DNA from: Streptococcus parasanguinis
GTDB lineage: Bacteria > Bacillota > Bacilli > Lactobacillales > Streptococcaceae
DNA: 64,000 bases
NCBI GenBank assembly: GCA_905188195.1
Contig: CAJJKY010000002.1
Location: 186,001-250,000, forward strand
Reading direction: 5' to 3'
Part shown: in pieces, positions 56,304-64,000 of the stretch
How positions within the stretch are numbered: position 1 is the first letter of the stretch
Layout: every line of letters starts with the position of its first letter
Notes under the pieces: generated by a model
What the model was told of the DNA's origin: nothing
Databases searched by the model: none
Seen by the model: the letters and a program-made list of their open reading frames with translations, nothing else
Translations under genes and position numbers: made by a program

Positions 56304-56770
56304 TAAAAATAAAAGAAAATGAAAGCAGACGAATCTACTGGGGCGATACTGTTCTAGCAGATTATCTTTGGGGGTCGACCATTCAGGCGACTGCCCAAGG
56401 AAGCGTTCAGTTTCAGAACCCCCTCATGCCATCTGGTCAAGTGCTGAAAACTTGGCATTCGCAGACAAATTTTGGCGCAACTCGTCAAATTCCGAGTCTG
56501 CCTCTGCTCAAAAGAGAGCAAGATTATGAACTGGTTATCACGATGGAAGCGACTCCGGCTCATACCGTTATGGTAGAAATCGTCTTCAAAGATCGCTTTG
56601 GAGAGGTCGTTGGCCGTCGAGTAACCGCAGAAGGTCGCTTGTCGTTTACCTATCCAGATCAAGCATACGCCTATGAAGTACGCTTGCTCAGTGCAGGTTT
56701 GCAAGAGTTTACCTTCCACTATTTCACGATTCAACCAATATCGTCTGAGGGAGCAGAAGTTCTCGAATAG
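56300..56770 (+). CDS. asp3: Accessory secretory protein Asp3
   Basis: The third subunit (Gap3) of the Asp1-3 export complex, 156 residues, with a carbohydrate-binding-module-like beta fold in known relatives. It shows YWGDTVLADYLWGSTIQA near the start and a beta-rich body ending EFTFHYFTIQP. The ATG at 56300 overlaps the asp2 stop; an in-frame ATG upstream at 56246 would lie inside asp2 and is unlikely. Confidence 0.92.
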   Translation: MIKIKENESRRIYWGDTVLADYLWGSTIQATAQGSVQFQNPLMPSGQVLKTWHSQTNFGATRQIPSLPLLKREQDYELVITMEATPAHTVMVEIVFKDRFGEVVGRRVTAEGRLSFTYPDQAYAYEVRLLSAGLQEFTFHYFTIQPISSEGAEVLE

Positions 56771-56801
56771 ACGAACATCACTGCAAAAAAAGAGGATTAC
56801 A

Positions 56802-59180
56802 TTGGATTACGTTAAATTAAGAAACATCAAAAAAATCTTAAAAGAAGTCAATAGCTGGAAGGATGATATGGCCCGCTTGACGGATCGACAGCTGCAGGAG
56901 AAGACTGTGGAATTTCGGGAACGTCTAGCTAAGGGTGAGACCTTGGATGATCTCTTACCGGAAGCATTTGCGGTTGCGCGGGAAGCTGATAAACGGGTCT
57001 TGGGCATGTTTCCTTATGACGTGCAAGTCATGGGAGGGATTGTCCTCCACCAAGGCAATGTCGCTGAAATGAATACCGGTGAAGGAAAGACCTTGACGGC
57101 AACTATGCCGGTTTATCTCAATGCCTTAGAGGGCAAAGGGGTCATGGTTATTACGACCAATACCTATCTGGCAACTCGGGATGCAGAAGAGATGGGACAG
57201 GTCTACCGCTTTTTGGGTTTGACTGTTGGAGTTCCTTTAAAACAATCAGAAGACGAAGAATTAGATCCAGAAGTCAAACGGGAGATCTACCGGTCAGATG
57301 TCATTTATACGACCAATACTAGTCTGGGATTTGACTATTTAACAGAGAACTTGACGGCTTCGGCAGATGGCCAATTTTTGGCAGACTTCAATTATGCCAT
57401 TGTCGATGAGATTGATTCGGTGCTTCTAGATAGTGCTCAGACTCCCTTGATTATTTCTGGTTCTCCTCGGGTTCAATCAAACCTATATGGGATTATTGAT
57501 ACCCTGATCCAAACCTTCAAAGAGGGGGAAGACTTCAAGTTTGATGAAGAAAAGAAACGGGTTTGGTTGACTCGAAAAGGAGCTCATGCAGCAGAAGCCT
57601 TTCTAGCCATTCCCAACCTCTATGATCCCCAATACCGTGATTTGGTCCGCCATATCAGCCTAGCCCTACAAGCCAATAAAAACTTTATTAAGGATAAGGA
57701 TTATGTCATTCATCCCAATGTTGAAGGGCAACCGGAGATTGTCTTACTAGACCAGGCGACGGGGCGCTTGATGGAAATGACGCGCTTGCAAGGAGGACTC
57801 CACCAGGCAATTGAAGCCAAAGAGGGTCTCAAGCTCACCCAAGAAACACGGGCCATGGCTTCTATTACTTACCAAAACCTCTTTAAGATGTTTCGGAAGT
57901 TGGGAGGCATGACCGGGACTGGGAAGGTCGCTGAGGCAGAGTTTCTTGATACCTATGCTATGTCAGTGATCAAGATCCCAACCAATCGCAAGAAGATCCG
58001 CAAAGATTTGCCGGATGAAATCTATCAGACCTTACCAGAGAAAATCGTGGCTTCCTTGGACTATGTGAAGAAGGTCCACGAAAAGGGCAATCCGATTCTG
58101 GTCTTTGCCGGATCCGTTGAGATGTCGATTCTTTATTCGAATCTTCTCTTGCGCGAAGGGATTCCACACAATCTTCTTAATGCCAACAATGCTCCTCGAG
58201 AGGCCCAGATCATTAAGGAATCAGGTCGAAAAGGAGCTGTGACGGTTGCGACTTCAATGGCCGGTCGGGGAACCGATATCAAGTTGGGACCAGGAGTCAC
58301 TGAGTTAGGTGGCTTGGTGGTTGTCGGGACTGAGCGGATGATGAACCAGCGGATTGACCTTCAAATTCGTGGACGTTCAGGTCGCCAAGGAGATCCCGGT
58401 TTGACCAAGTTCTTCGTCTCTTTGGAAGACGATTTGATGAAAAACTGGGGGCCAGACTGGATCCAGGATACCTATCAAGACTATGATGTGAATGAGCGGA
58501 TTGGTTCAGCCAAAGCTCTGACCAAGCGCAAGTATAGAAACTTAGTGGAACGGGCTCAAAATGCTAGTGAAAGTTCTGGCCAGGCCAGTCGTCGGATGAC
58601 GCTAGAATTTGCGGAAAGCATGAACATTCAGCGTGCCATCGTCTACGAAGAGCGCGACCGCTTGATCAAACAAGAAGGACGCCTGGATGATATCGTTGAA
58701 AAAGTGCTTCGTTCCGTCTTTTCAAGCGTAGTCCATAAAAAAGAATACAAGGAACCGGTAGCTTTTTATCGCTATATGTTAGACAATGTTAGCTACCAAG
58801 TAGATCCGGAAAAGGCCCACCAAACCTTCCGTAGCAAGAAAACCAAAGAGAATTTCTTATGGGAGATTGCTAAAAGCGAGTTAGAAGCCAAGTATGAGAT
58901 CTTAGGCACCGATGAGGTGATCGCCCAATTCCAGCGCATGGCCATCCTAAAAGCTATCGATGAAAACTGGGTAGAGCAGGTAGACTATCTGCAACAATTG
59001 CGCATGGCGCTCTCCGGTCAGTACACCAGTCAGAAAAACCCTTTGGTAGAATTTTTCCAAGAAGCCTACCAATCCTTTGAACGAATGAAAGAGGCGGCCA
59101 AAGAACAAATGGTCCGCAATCTCTTACTAAGTCGAGTAGAAATCAATAAAAAAGGGGAAATTGTCTTGCATTTCCCATAA
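56802..59180 (+). CDS. secA2: Accessory Sec ATPase SecA2
   Basis: The motor ATPase that drives SRR glycoproteins through SecY2. With a TTG start at 56802 the protein has 792 residues, the usual SecA2 length, beginning MDYVKLRNIKKIL. It has Walker A GEGKT (Lys96), the DEAD-type VDEIDSVL, the TNTSLGFDYL segment, the GRGTDIKLG and QIRGRSGRQGDPG helicase motifs, and a C-terminal helical region. It lacks the zinc-binding tail of housekeeping SecA. An in-frame ATG at 56673 would extend into asp3 and add residues not found in the family; AGAGGA at 56791-56796 supports the TTG. Confidence 0.94.
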   Translation: MDYVKLRNIKKILKEVNSWKDDMARLTDRQLQEKTVEFRERLAKGETLDDLLPEAFAVAREADKRVLGMFPYDVQVMGGIVLHQGNVAEMNTGEGKTLTATMPVYLNALEGKGVMVITTNTYLATRDAEEMGQVYRFLGLTVGVPLKQSEDEELDPEVKREIYRSDVIYTTNTSLGFDYLTENLTASADGQFLADFNYAIVDEIDSVLLDSAQTPLIISGSPRVQSNLYGIIDTLIQTFKEGEDFKFDEEKKRVWLTRKGAHAAEAFLAIPNLYDPQYRDLVRHISLALQANKNFIKDKDYVIHPNVEGQPEIVLLDQATGRLMEMTRLQGGLHQAIEAKEGLKLTQETRAMASITYQNLFKMFRKLGGMTGTGKVAEAEFLDTYAMSVIKIPTNRKKIRKDLPDEIYQTLPEKIVASLDYVKKVHEKGNPILVFAGSVEMSILYSNLLLREGIPHNLLNANNAPREAQIIKESGRKGAVTVATSMAGRGTDIKLGPGVTELGGLVVVGTERMMNQRIDLQIRGRSGRQGDPGLTKFFVSLEDDLMKNWGPDWIQDTYQDYDVNERIGSAKALTKRKYRNLVERAQNASESSGQASRRMTLEFAESMNIQRAIVYEERDRLIKQEGRLDDIVEKVLRSVFSSVVHKKEYKEPVAFYRYMLDNVSYQVDPEKAHQTFRSKKTKENFLWEIAKSELEAKYEILGTDEVIAQFQRMAILKAIDENWVEQVDYLQQLRMALSGQYTSQKNPLVEFFQEAYQSFERMKEAAKEQMVRNLLLSRVEINKKGEIVLHFP

Positions 59181-59191
59181 AAGAGGACATT

Positions 59192-60706
59192 ATGACAGTA
59201 TACAATATCAACCTTGGAATCGGTTGGGCCAGCAGTGGTGTTGAGTATGCCCAGGCCTATCGTGCCCAGTTGTTACGCAATATCCATCAACCAGCCAAGT
59301 TTGTCTTTATGGATATGATCCTTGCTGATAATATCCAGCATTTAACAGAAAATATCGGTTTTAAAAATGATGAAATCATCTGGCTCTATAGCCATTTTAC
59401 AGATATTAAGATTGCACCAACCACCTATACCATTGATCAGGTCTTAGCAGGATTTGCCGGAAAACCGACTCGTGAAGAAGTTGACGGTAAGATCAAGCGC
59501 TTCTTTTATGAGGACCAGGACAACTTTTTGACCTGCTACTTGCGGTCTGAAAACAGTCCTTATGTCGAACGCTGTGAGTACGTGTCCAGAGGAATCTTGG
59601 TGAGAAAGGATTATTTCTCCTATACCCGCTATTGTACCGAGTACTTCATCCCTAAGAACAACCAAGCCAATTTGATTGAGCGCCGTTTCTACAATGAAGA
59701 CGGGACAGTTGCATACAGTATGCAGATGGCAGATGGCCGTGAAATCTATCGTTTCCCAGATCGCTATCTAGTTGGTCGCCAAGAATTGATCCGCTACTTC
59801 ATGCAAACCCTTCAATTGACCAAACAAGATCTGGTGATTTTGGATCGGGAAACCAATATTGGTCAGCCTATCTTTGAAGAAGCGCAAAAAGCCCGCCTGG
59901 GGGTGGTCGTCCATGCCGAGCACTTCAGTGCCAATAATGTTGATGATCAGTATATCTTGTGGAACAACTATTACGAGTACCAATTCACCAATGCAGACAA
60001 GGTGGACTTCTTTATTGTTGCGACTGACCGCCAAAAAGAAATCTTGGCGGAGCAGTTTGCCAAATACACCAACCATCAGCCAGCTATCTATACCATTCCA
60101 GTTGGGAGTCTTGCAAGCTTACCACAGAACGAAAATCGCACCCCATTTTCTATGATTACTGCCTCTCGTTTGGCGACAGAAAAGCATATTGACTGGTTGG
60201 TGCGAGCAGTGGTTCGCGCCAAAAAAGAATTGCCAGAACTGTCTTTTGACATCTATGGAAAAGGTGGAGAAGAAGGCAAGTTGCGTTCTCTAATTGATGA
60301 ATTGGGGGCAGCAGACTATATCCATCTCAAAGGGCATGCCAATCTAGAGAAAATTTATAAGAATTATGAGGTTTACCTGTCAGCGTCGACCAGCGAAGGC
60401 TTTGGGTTGACCTTGATGGAGGCGATCGGTTCTGGTCTTCCGATAATCGGTTTTGACGTTCCTTATGGCAACCAGACCTTTGTTACAGAAGGTAAAAATG
60501 GCTATCTCATTCCGCCTTCAGCAGATCAAGTGGTCGACCAGATCGCTTCTGCCTTTGCGGAAAAAATGATCCAGCTATACAAAAAAGATGATCTAGCCAG
60601 CATGCGTCAAGCATCTTATGCGCGTGCAGAAGACTTTTTGACCAGCCGAGTAGAAGAAGCTTGGGCACAATTGATAGAAGAGGTGACACATGCTGAACGT
60701 ATTTGA
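59192..60706 (+). CDS. gtfA: SRR glycosyltransferase GtfA (Gtf1), catalytic subunit
   Basis: With GtfB it forms the cytoplasmic O-GlcNAc transferase that modifies Ser/Thr in the SRR tracts using UDP-GlcNAc. The 504-residue GT4 enzyme starts MTVYNINLGIGWASSGVEYAQ and carries the EX7E nucleotide-sugar motif as Glu402...Glu410 in SEGFGLTLMEA. The N-terminal half contains the substrate-binding beta region of the family. It follows secA2 by 11 bases and overlaps gtfB by 17. Confidence 0.94.
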   Translation: MTVYNINLGIGWASSGVEYAQAYRAQLLRNIHQPAKFVFMDMILADNIQHLTENIGFKNDEIIWLYSHFTDIKIAPTTYTIDQVLAGFAGKPTREEVDGKIKRFFYEDQDNFLTCYLRSENSPYVERCEYVSRGILVRKDYFSYTRYCTEYFIPKNNQANLIERRFYNEDGTVAYSMQMADGREIYRFPDRYLVGRQELIRYFMQTLQLTKQDLVILDRETNIGQPIFEEAQKARLGVVVHAEHFSANNVDDQYILWNNYYEYQFTNADKVDFFIVATDRQKEILAEQFAKYTNHQPAIYTIPVGSLASLPQNENRTPFSMITASRLATEKHIDWLVRAVVRAKKELPELSFDIYGKGGEEGKLRSLIDELGAADYIHLKGHANLEKIYKNYEVYLSASTSEGFGLTLMEAIGSGLPIIGFDVPYGNQTFVTEGKNGYLIPPSADQVVDQIASAFAEKMIQLYKKDDLASMRQASYARAEDFLTSRVEEAWAQLIEEVTHAERI

Positions 60707-62045
60707 TAGTTATTCTCGTGAAAGCCAAGACCTGCTCCACTCCATGAAAGAGTCTGGCTTTGACCACCCGACCGTTGTTTTGGAGCCAAACGGTTTCTTA
60801 CCAGACGGTGTCGAATCTCCCTTTATCTATTTCTTGGGTCAACCAAAAGGGGAGAAGCGCGGACGCTACTTTAATGAAGTTCCAGTGCCTGATTTCTGGG
60901 AAGTTTCTGGGGATAACAGTTCGGGAAAAGTGACCTACTATGGTCAGGAAAAGGCTCGAATTGTGTACCACGCTGCTTCCTATAAACGCATCGTCGAGCG
61001 CTTAGAGTGGTTAGATGACAAGGGGCAAGTGGTCATGATTGAGCACTATGACCAATACGGTCGTAAGATTGCTGTAACGACTTGTGGCGATCAAGGACAG
61101 TATTTGGTGACTACTTATTTTGAAGGGGATACCGAGCGCTTGACAGAAAATCACCAAACAGGGGATTTGATCTTGACCTTGGACCATCAACCCATGCGGA
61201 TTTTCAAGAATCGCTTAGATTACTTTGTCTTTTATCTAGAGTATCGTGGTTTTGATTTAGATGGTTTGGTCTACAATACGCTGGCTACCTCCTTTAGCAT
61301 TAGTCTCCAGTTGGGTAATAAAGGCATCAAAGGACGCGATGTCTTGGTGTGGCAGGAGCCGCTTCACGATAGCCTTCCAGGCAATATGCAGTTGATTCTA
61401 AAGAGCCCAGAAATTCGGACCAAGAAGATCTTGATTCCGCAAAACGCGACCTATCATCGTGCTTTGCAGTTGACCTCGCAAGACCAGCATAGCTATTTCG
61501 GTCCTCTTGGCTACCTGTATGATTTCAAGGTGAAAGACGATATCCGTAAAGACGCCTTTGTCTTGACCAATTCGGATCAGATCGAAGCCTTGACCTACCT
61601 AGTAGAGAACTTGCCGAATGTGACCTTCCGTGTAGCAGCTTTGACGGAGATGTCTGCGAGCCTCTTGTCTATGGTTCGCTATCCAAATGTAGTCTTGTAC
61701 CAAAATATCAGTCAAGAGCGGATCAAAGAGTTGCTTAAGGTCTCTAGTATTTATCTGGATATCAACCACTATGCAGAGGTGCAAGGCATTGTTCGCAAGG
61801 CCTTCGAACACCAGCAAGTCATCCTTGCCTTTAGCCATACCCTGCATGACCGCCACTTCCTCGCACAAGCCAATATCTTTGATCAAGGAAAAGAAGCAGA
61901 TATGGTGGCCCGTATCCAGGAAATCTACCAATCTGTGGATAACTACAGAGAAGCTGTCGCGCAACAAATTGCCCAATCAAGTAGCGTTGAGCCAGCTGTT
62001 TTCAAAGCTCGCTTGCAAGAAGGGATAGGTGGATACAGTGAGTGA
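60690..62045 (+). CDS. gtfB: SRR glycosyltransferase chaperone GtfB (Gtf2)
   Basis: The partner and stabiliser of GtfA. It has a GT-like fold without the full catalytic motif and helps hold acceptor SRR peptides. 451 residues, beginning MLNVFDSYSRESQDLL, with a HDSLPGNMQLIL segment and a C-terminal part (YLDINHYAEVQGIVRKA) typical of the family. AGAGGTGA precedes the ATG inside the end of gtfA, so the two subunits are translationally coupled, fitting a fixed complex. Confidence 0.93.
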   Translation: MLNVFDSYSRESQDLLHSMKESGFDHPTVVLEPNGFLPDGVESPFIYFLGQPKGEKRGRYFNEVPVPDFWEVSGDNSSGKVTYYGQEKARIVYHAASYKRIVERLEWLDDKGQVVMIEHYDQYGRKIAVTTCGDQGQYLVTTYFEGDTERLTENHQTGDLILTLDHQPMRIFKNRLDYFVFYLEYRGFDLDGLVYNTLATSFSISLQLGNKGIKGRDVLVWQEPLHDSLPGNMQLILKSPEIRTKKILIPQNATYHRALQLTSQDQHSYFGPLGYLYDFKVKDDIRKDAFVLTNSDQIEALTYLVENLPNVTFRVAALTEMSASLLSMVRYPNVVLYQNISQERIKELLKVSSIYLDINHYAEVQGIVRKAFEHQQVILAFSHTLHDRHFLAQANIFDQGKEADMVARIQEIYQSVDNYREAVAQQIAQSSSVEPAVFKARLQEGIGGYSE

Positions 62046-62229
62046 TCGTAAGAAAGATTTATTTTACAAAGAAGTAGAAGGACGGATGGAGTCTCTCAAA
62101 CGCCGTCCTGCCGAAAAAGAAAAGACGACACGTTCTGAAAAGATCAATGTCACTTTTAATGTGATCATTGGTTTGGTGATTCTGCTGGGAGTTATTTTTA
62201 CCCTCTTCAGAGTGTTAGGAGGATCCTAA
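62029..62229 (+). CDS. asp4: Accessory secretory protein Asp4
   Basis: A small SecE-like partner of SecY2: 66 residues with a charged cytoplasmic start (DRKKDLFYKEVEGRME...) and one C-terminal membrane helix (VTFNVIIGLVILLGVIFTLF). Required, with Asp5, for SRR export in S. gordonii. The start is uncertain: GTG at 62029 (17-base overlap with gtfB, weak AAGGG site) or GTG at 62038. Confidence 0.85.
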   Translation: MDTVSDRKKDLFYKEVEGRMESLKRRPAEKEKTTRSEKINVTFNVIIGLVILLGVIFTLFRVLGGS

Positions 62230-62230
62230 G

Positions 62231-62455
62231 ATGGAAATGGTATTTGCAATCGGGATCTCGATCTTATCCCTCGCTCTTGTAGTTCTGATCACCCTGCAGC
62301 CTCGCCAACAACAATCGCTCTCAACAGATGCGACCAGTAACCTAGGAAAACCAAGTTACTGGCGGTCTCACCGTGGACTCAAGCTAGCGACCCTCGTTGT
62401 TAGTATCGTCTTTCTCGTATCCTTATTTCTTTATATGATGGTCGTACAGGCCTAG
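62231..62455 (+). CDS. asp5: Accessory secretory protein Asp5
   Basis: A SecG-like subunit of the accessory translocon: 74 residues with two membrane helices (FAIGISILSLALVVLITL and LATLVVSIVFLVSLFLYMMV) separated by a polar loop. It starts at an ATG after GGAGG, one base after asp4, and closes the operon. Confidence 0.87.
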   Translation: MEMVFAIGISILSLALVVLITLQPRQQQSLSTDATSNLGKPSYWRSHRGLKLATLVVSIVFLVSLFLYMMVVQA

Positions 62456-62473
62456 TCTTTAATAGAATGGATA

Positions 62474-62506
62474 AAAAAAGAAGTTGGTATTCTCCAACTT
62501 CTTTTA
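62474..62506 (+). terminator. Intrinsic terminator of the accessory Sec operon
   Basis: Stem AAAAGAAGTTGG/CCAACTTCTTTT with a TATTCT loop, 20 bases after the asp5 stop. Confidence 0.92.
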
Positions 62507-62580
62507 GAATGTAATCCATCTGTTTCTTACATAATGCAACCTAAATGATACTTAAAAATTAAAGAGATATCTACAATTTG

Positions 62581-62810
62581 AAGAGGCTGGGACAAAAGTC
62601 CTAGCCTCTCAATTATTTTTGGATTGTCGAGCAAGATGCAGTGGTTGAGTGCTCAAAGCACTGCTTTGAGGTGGTAGATAGGACTTGCTAAGCAAGTTTC
62701 CTAAGTAGTTGTTCGCTTTTCAAGTTCCAAAGATGCCCTACTCAACTGTGCGGAGGTGGGACGATGAAATCGAATTCTAACGAATTACCGATTTCTGTCC
62801 CACTCTCTTT
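62581..62810 (-). repeat. Dispersed two-hairpin repeat, copy B (inverted)
   Basis: The reverse complement reproduces the ends of copy A at 23458-23635: the GTGGGACAGAAATCGGTAAT hairpin, CCGCACAGTTGAG, CTCGACAATCC and the right-end hairpin. The middle is about 50 bases longer and unrelated, with its own inverted repeats such as CAAAGCA/TGCTTTG and CTTGCTAAGCAAG. The gene-free stretch 62456-62872 holds the terminator, this element and the next promoter. Confidence 0.78.
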
Positions 62811-62835
62811 TTTTATCCTGCTTCCTTCTCTTTTA

Positions 62836-62844
62836 TGGTATACT
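62836..62844 (+). promoter_or_regulatory. Extended -10 promoter of the TDT-family gene
   Basis: TGG precedes TATACT, 29 bases before the start codon. It directly abuts the end of repeat copy B. Confidence 0.6.
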
Positions 62845-62872
62845 GAAAGCGACAACATGATTGGAGCTCCCG

Positions 62873-63766
62873 ATGAAAAAGATCCCCTTAGTATTTTCAG
62901 GCTGTCTGTTAGGACTGGTTGGCGCTGGAAACCTTCTTGCAGACTCGCTACCCTTCCTTGCTCACGCCTTTAGTCTGACAGGTTTGTTCTTCTGGTTTTT
63001 CTTTGTAGTTTATCATGCGATTCGCTGGCAAGAAACCAAGATAGAATTCCAACAACCAGCCCTTTTATCTGGGATGGCGACTTTTCCCATGGCAGGGATG
63101 ATTCTATCCACCTATCTTTTGCGCCTCTTTCCCGCCTTTGGGGGTCTATCACAGTTGGTCTGGTGGTCTGCCTTTCTCTTGGATCTGGGCTTAATTCTCT
63201 ATTTTACCAAGGCCCATGTCCTAGCGCGACCAAGAGCCAATGCCACTCCCAGTTGGACCGTTCTCTATGTGGGCATTGCAGTAGCAGCTTTGACCTATCC
63301 CGTTGTGGGAATAAGGGAGATTGCTTATCTCGCTTTAGTGATTGGTTTTGGTTTGACCTTTCTTCTTTATCCCCTTATCTATCATGATTTGAAGCAGTCC
63401 CCCTTACCCAGTCATCTGTTGGGGCAAGAAGGCATCTATTGTGCTCCATTTTCCCTTCTTTTAGCAGCCCTGGTTCGTGTGGGTGGAGCAAGCCTTCCTG
63501 TCTGGTTCTTACTGATCATGGTAGTGGCCTCGCAAGGTTTTTATTTCTTTGTTTTGACGCGCCTACCGAGAATGATCAAAGAAGGTTTTCAACCTGCTTT
63601 TTCAGCCCTGACCTTTCCAACGGTCATTACAGCGACCTCTTTGAAAATGGCCCAAGGTTTATTGCAGCTACCTTTCTTGACAGCTCTCGTATGGCTGGAA
63701 ACTCTTCTTTGTCTCTTGATTTTAGTCGCTGTCTTAGCTGGTTATGTGGCCTATCTCAGAGAGTAG
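62873..63766 (+). CDS. TDT/TehA-family membrane transporter
   Basis: A polytopic membrane protein of 297 residues with about ten hydrophobic segments. The opening KKIPLVFSGCLLGLVGAGNLL is typical of the tellurite-resistance/dicarboxylate transporter (TDT) family, which contains anion and organic-acid channels. The substrate is not predictable. The ATG at 62873 has GGAG six bases upstream; a TTG at 62861 would add only four residues. It is not part of the accessory Sec operon, being separated by a terminator and a repeat. Confidence 0.82.
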   Translation: MKKIPLVFSGCLLGLVGAGNLLADSLPFLAHAFSLTGLFFWFFFVVYHAIRWQETKIEFQQPALLSGMATFPMAGMILSTYLLRLFPAFGGLSQLVWWSAFLLDLGLILYFTKAHVLARPRANATPSWTVLYVGIAVAALTYPVVGIREIAYLALVIGFGLTFLLYPLIYHDLKQSPLPSHLLGQEGIYCAPFSLLLAALVRVGGASLPVWFLLIMVVASQGFYFFVLTRLPRMIKEGFQPAFSALTFPTVITATSLKMAQGLLQLPFLTALVWLETLLCLLILVAVLAGYVAYLRE

Positions 63767-63851
63767 AAAGGCATCCTTTTTCATTGAAACCTTGTCACGA
63801 TTATGGTAAGATGCACTATACGATTTGTCATACTTTATAGGAAAGGTATCT

Positions 63852-64000
63852 ATGAAATTTATCAAAGGAAAGCTCTCACTGCTTTATCCCCTCTTTCTGC
63901 TCTTGTTTTATTTTTATGTTCGGCCTCAATTTCGCCCTTTGGCTCAGTATGTCTCCAATAGTGTAGCAAGCGCCAATAGCTATTATTGGACCTTATTTGG
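63852..64000 (+). CDS. Start of a membrane protein (cut by the window edge)
   Basis: An open frame from the ATG at 63852, preceded by AGGAAAGG, runs off the window after 49 codons. It shows a basic start, a strong membrane helix (LSLLYPLFLLLFYFYV) and a second segment at the edge. The family cannot be told from this part; a CPBP-type membrane protease is one possibility but is a guess. Confidence 0.6.
   Translation, partial: MKFIKGKLSLLYPLFLLLFYFYVRPQFRPLAQYVSNSVASANSYYWTLF

Overview
The window is chromosomal DNA from a Gram-positive coccus, almost certainly an oral Streptococcus of the mitis/sanguinis/parasanguinis type. This rests on the dut–(isochorismatase)–radA–carbonic anhydrase order, the RNase J2 and EstA genes, YSIRK-like and KxYKxGKxW-type signal peptides, LPXTG anchors, and a complete accessory Sec (SecA2/SecY2) locus. 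The species cannot be fixed from the sequence alone. Most of the window encodes very large surface proteins and the machinery that glycosylates and exports them.

Region 1 (1–3.1 kb) is housekeeping: dUTPase, an isochorismatase-fold hydrolase, RadA and a beta-carbonic anhydrase. Region 2 (3.3–16.7 kb) is one gene of 4458 codons for a giant LPXTG adhesin. It has an N-terminal binding region, six Spy0128-like isopeptide modules, then nine SspB-like modules alternating with nine more Spy0128-like modules, and a Pro/Thr wall tract. Region 3 (16.7–21.4 kb) holds a probable structured small RNA, a cell-wall GH66 dextranase on the minus strand, and a relic of an LPXTG sorting signal. Region 4 (21.5–29.1 kb) holds a TrpYZ-type ABC permease and ATPase without a binding protein, dispersed hairpin repeats, an attenuator-like structured leader before an unrecognised 180-residue protein, and then rnjB, estA and gltX.

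Region 5 (29.3–50.5 kb) is the main feature: three consecutive serine-rich-repeat (SRR) adhesin genes of 1974, 2575 and 2400 codons. Each has its own promoter and terminator and all share the same specialised signal peptide. Their mature parts differ. SRR-1 carries seven MucBP modules after the SRR, SRR-2 has a different binding region and a hexapeptide SRR, and SRR-3 has an unusual 13-residue repeat with regular Leu-Val-Gln. The binding regions of SRR-1 and SRR-3 are homologous to each other and to the N-terminal region of the giant Region 2 adhesin.

Region 6 (50.6–62.5 kb) is the accessory Sec locus: gtf3, then secY2-asp1-asp2-asp3-secA2-gtfA-gtfB-asp4-asp5 in tight, overlapping order. GtfA/GtfB would start O-glycosylation with GlcNAc, Gtf3 would extend the glycan, Asp1-3 would process and carry the substrates, and SecA2/SecY2/Asp4/Asp5 would export them to sortase. 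No gly or galT-like glycosyltransferases lie here, so local glycan-building capacity looks minimal. The window ends with an inverted copy of the hairpin repeat, a TehA/TDT-family membrane transporter, and the start of a further membrane protein.
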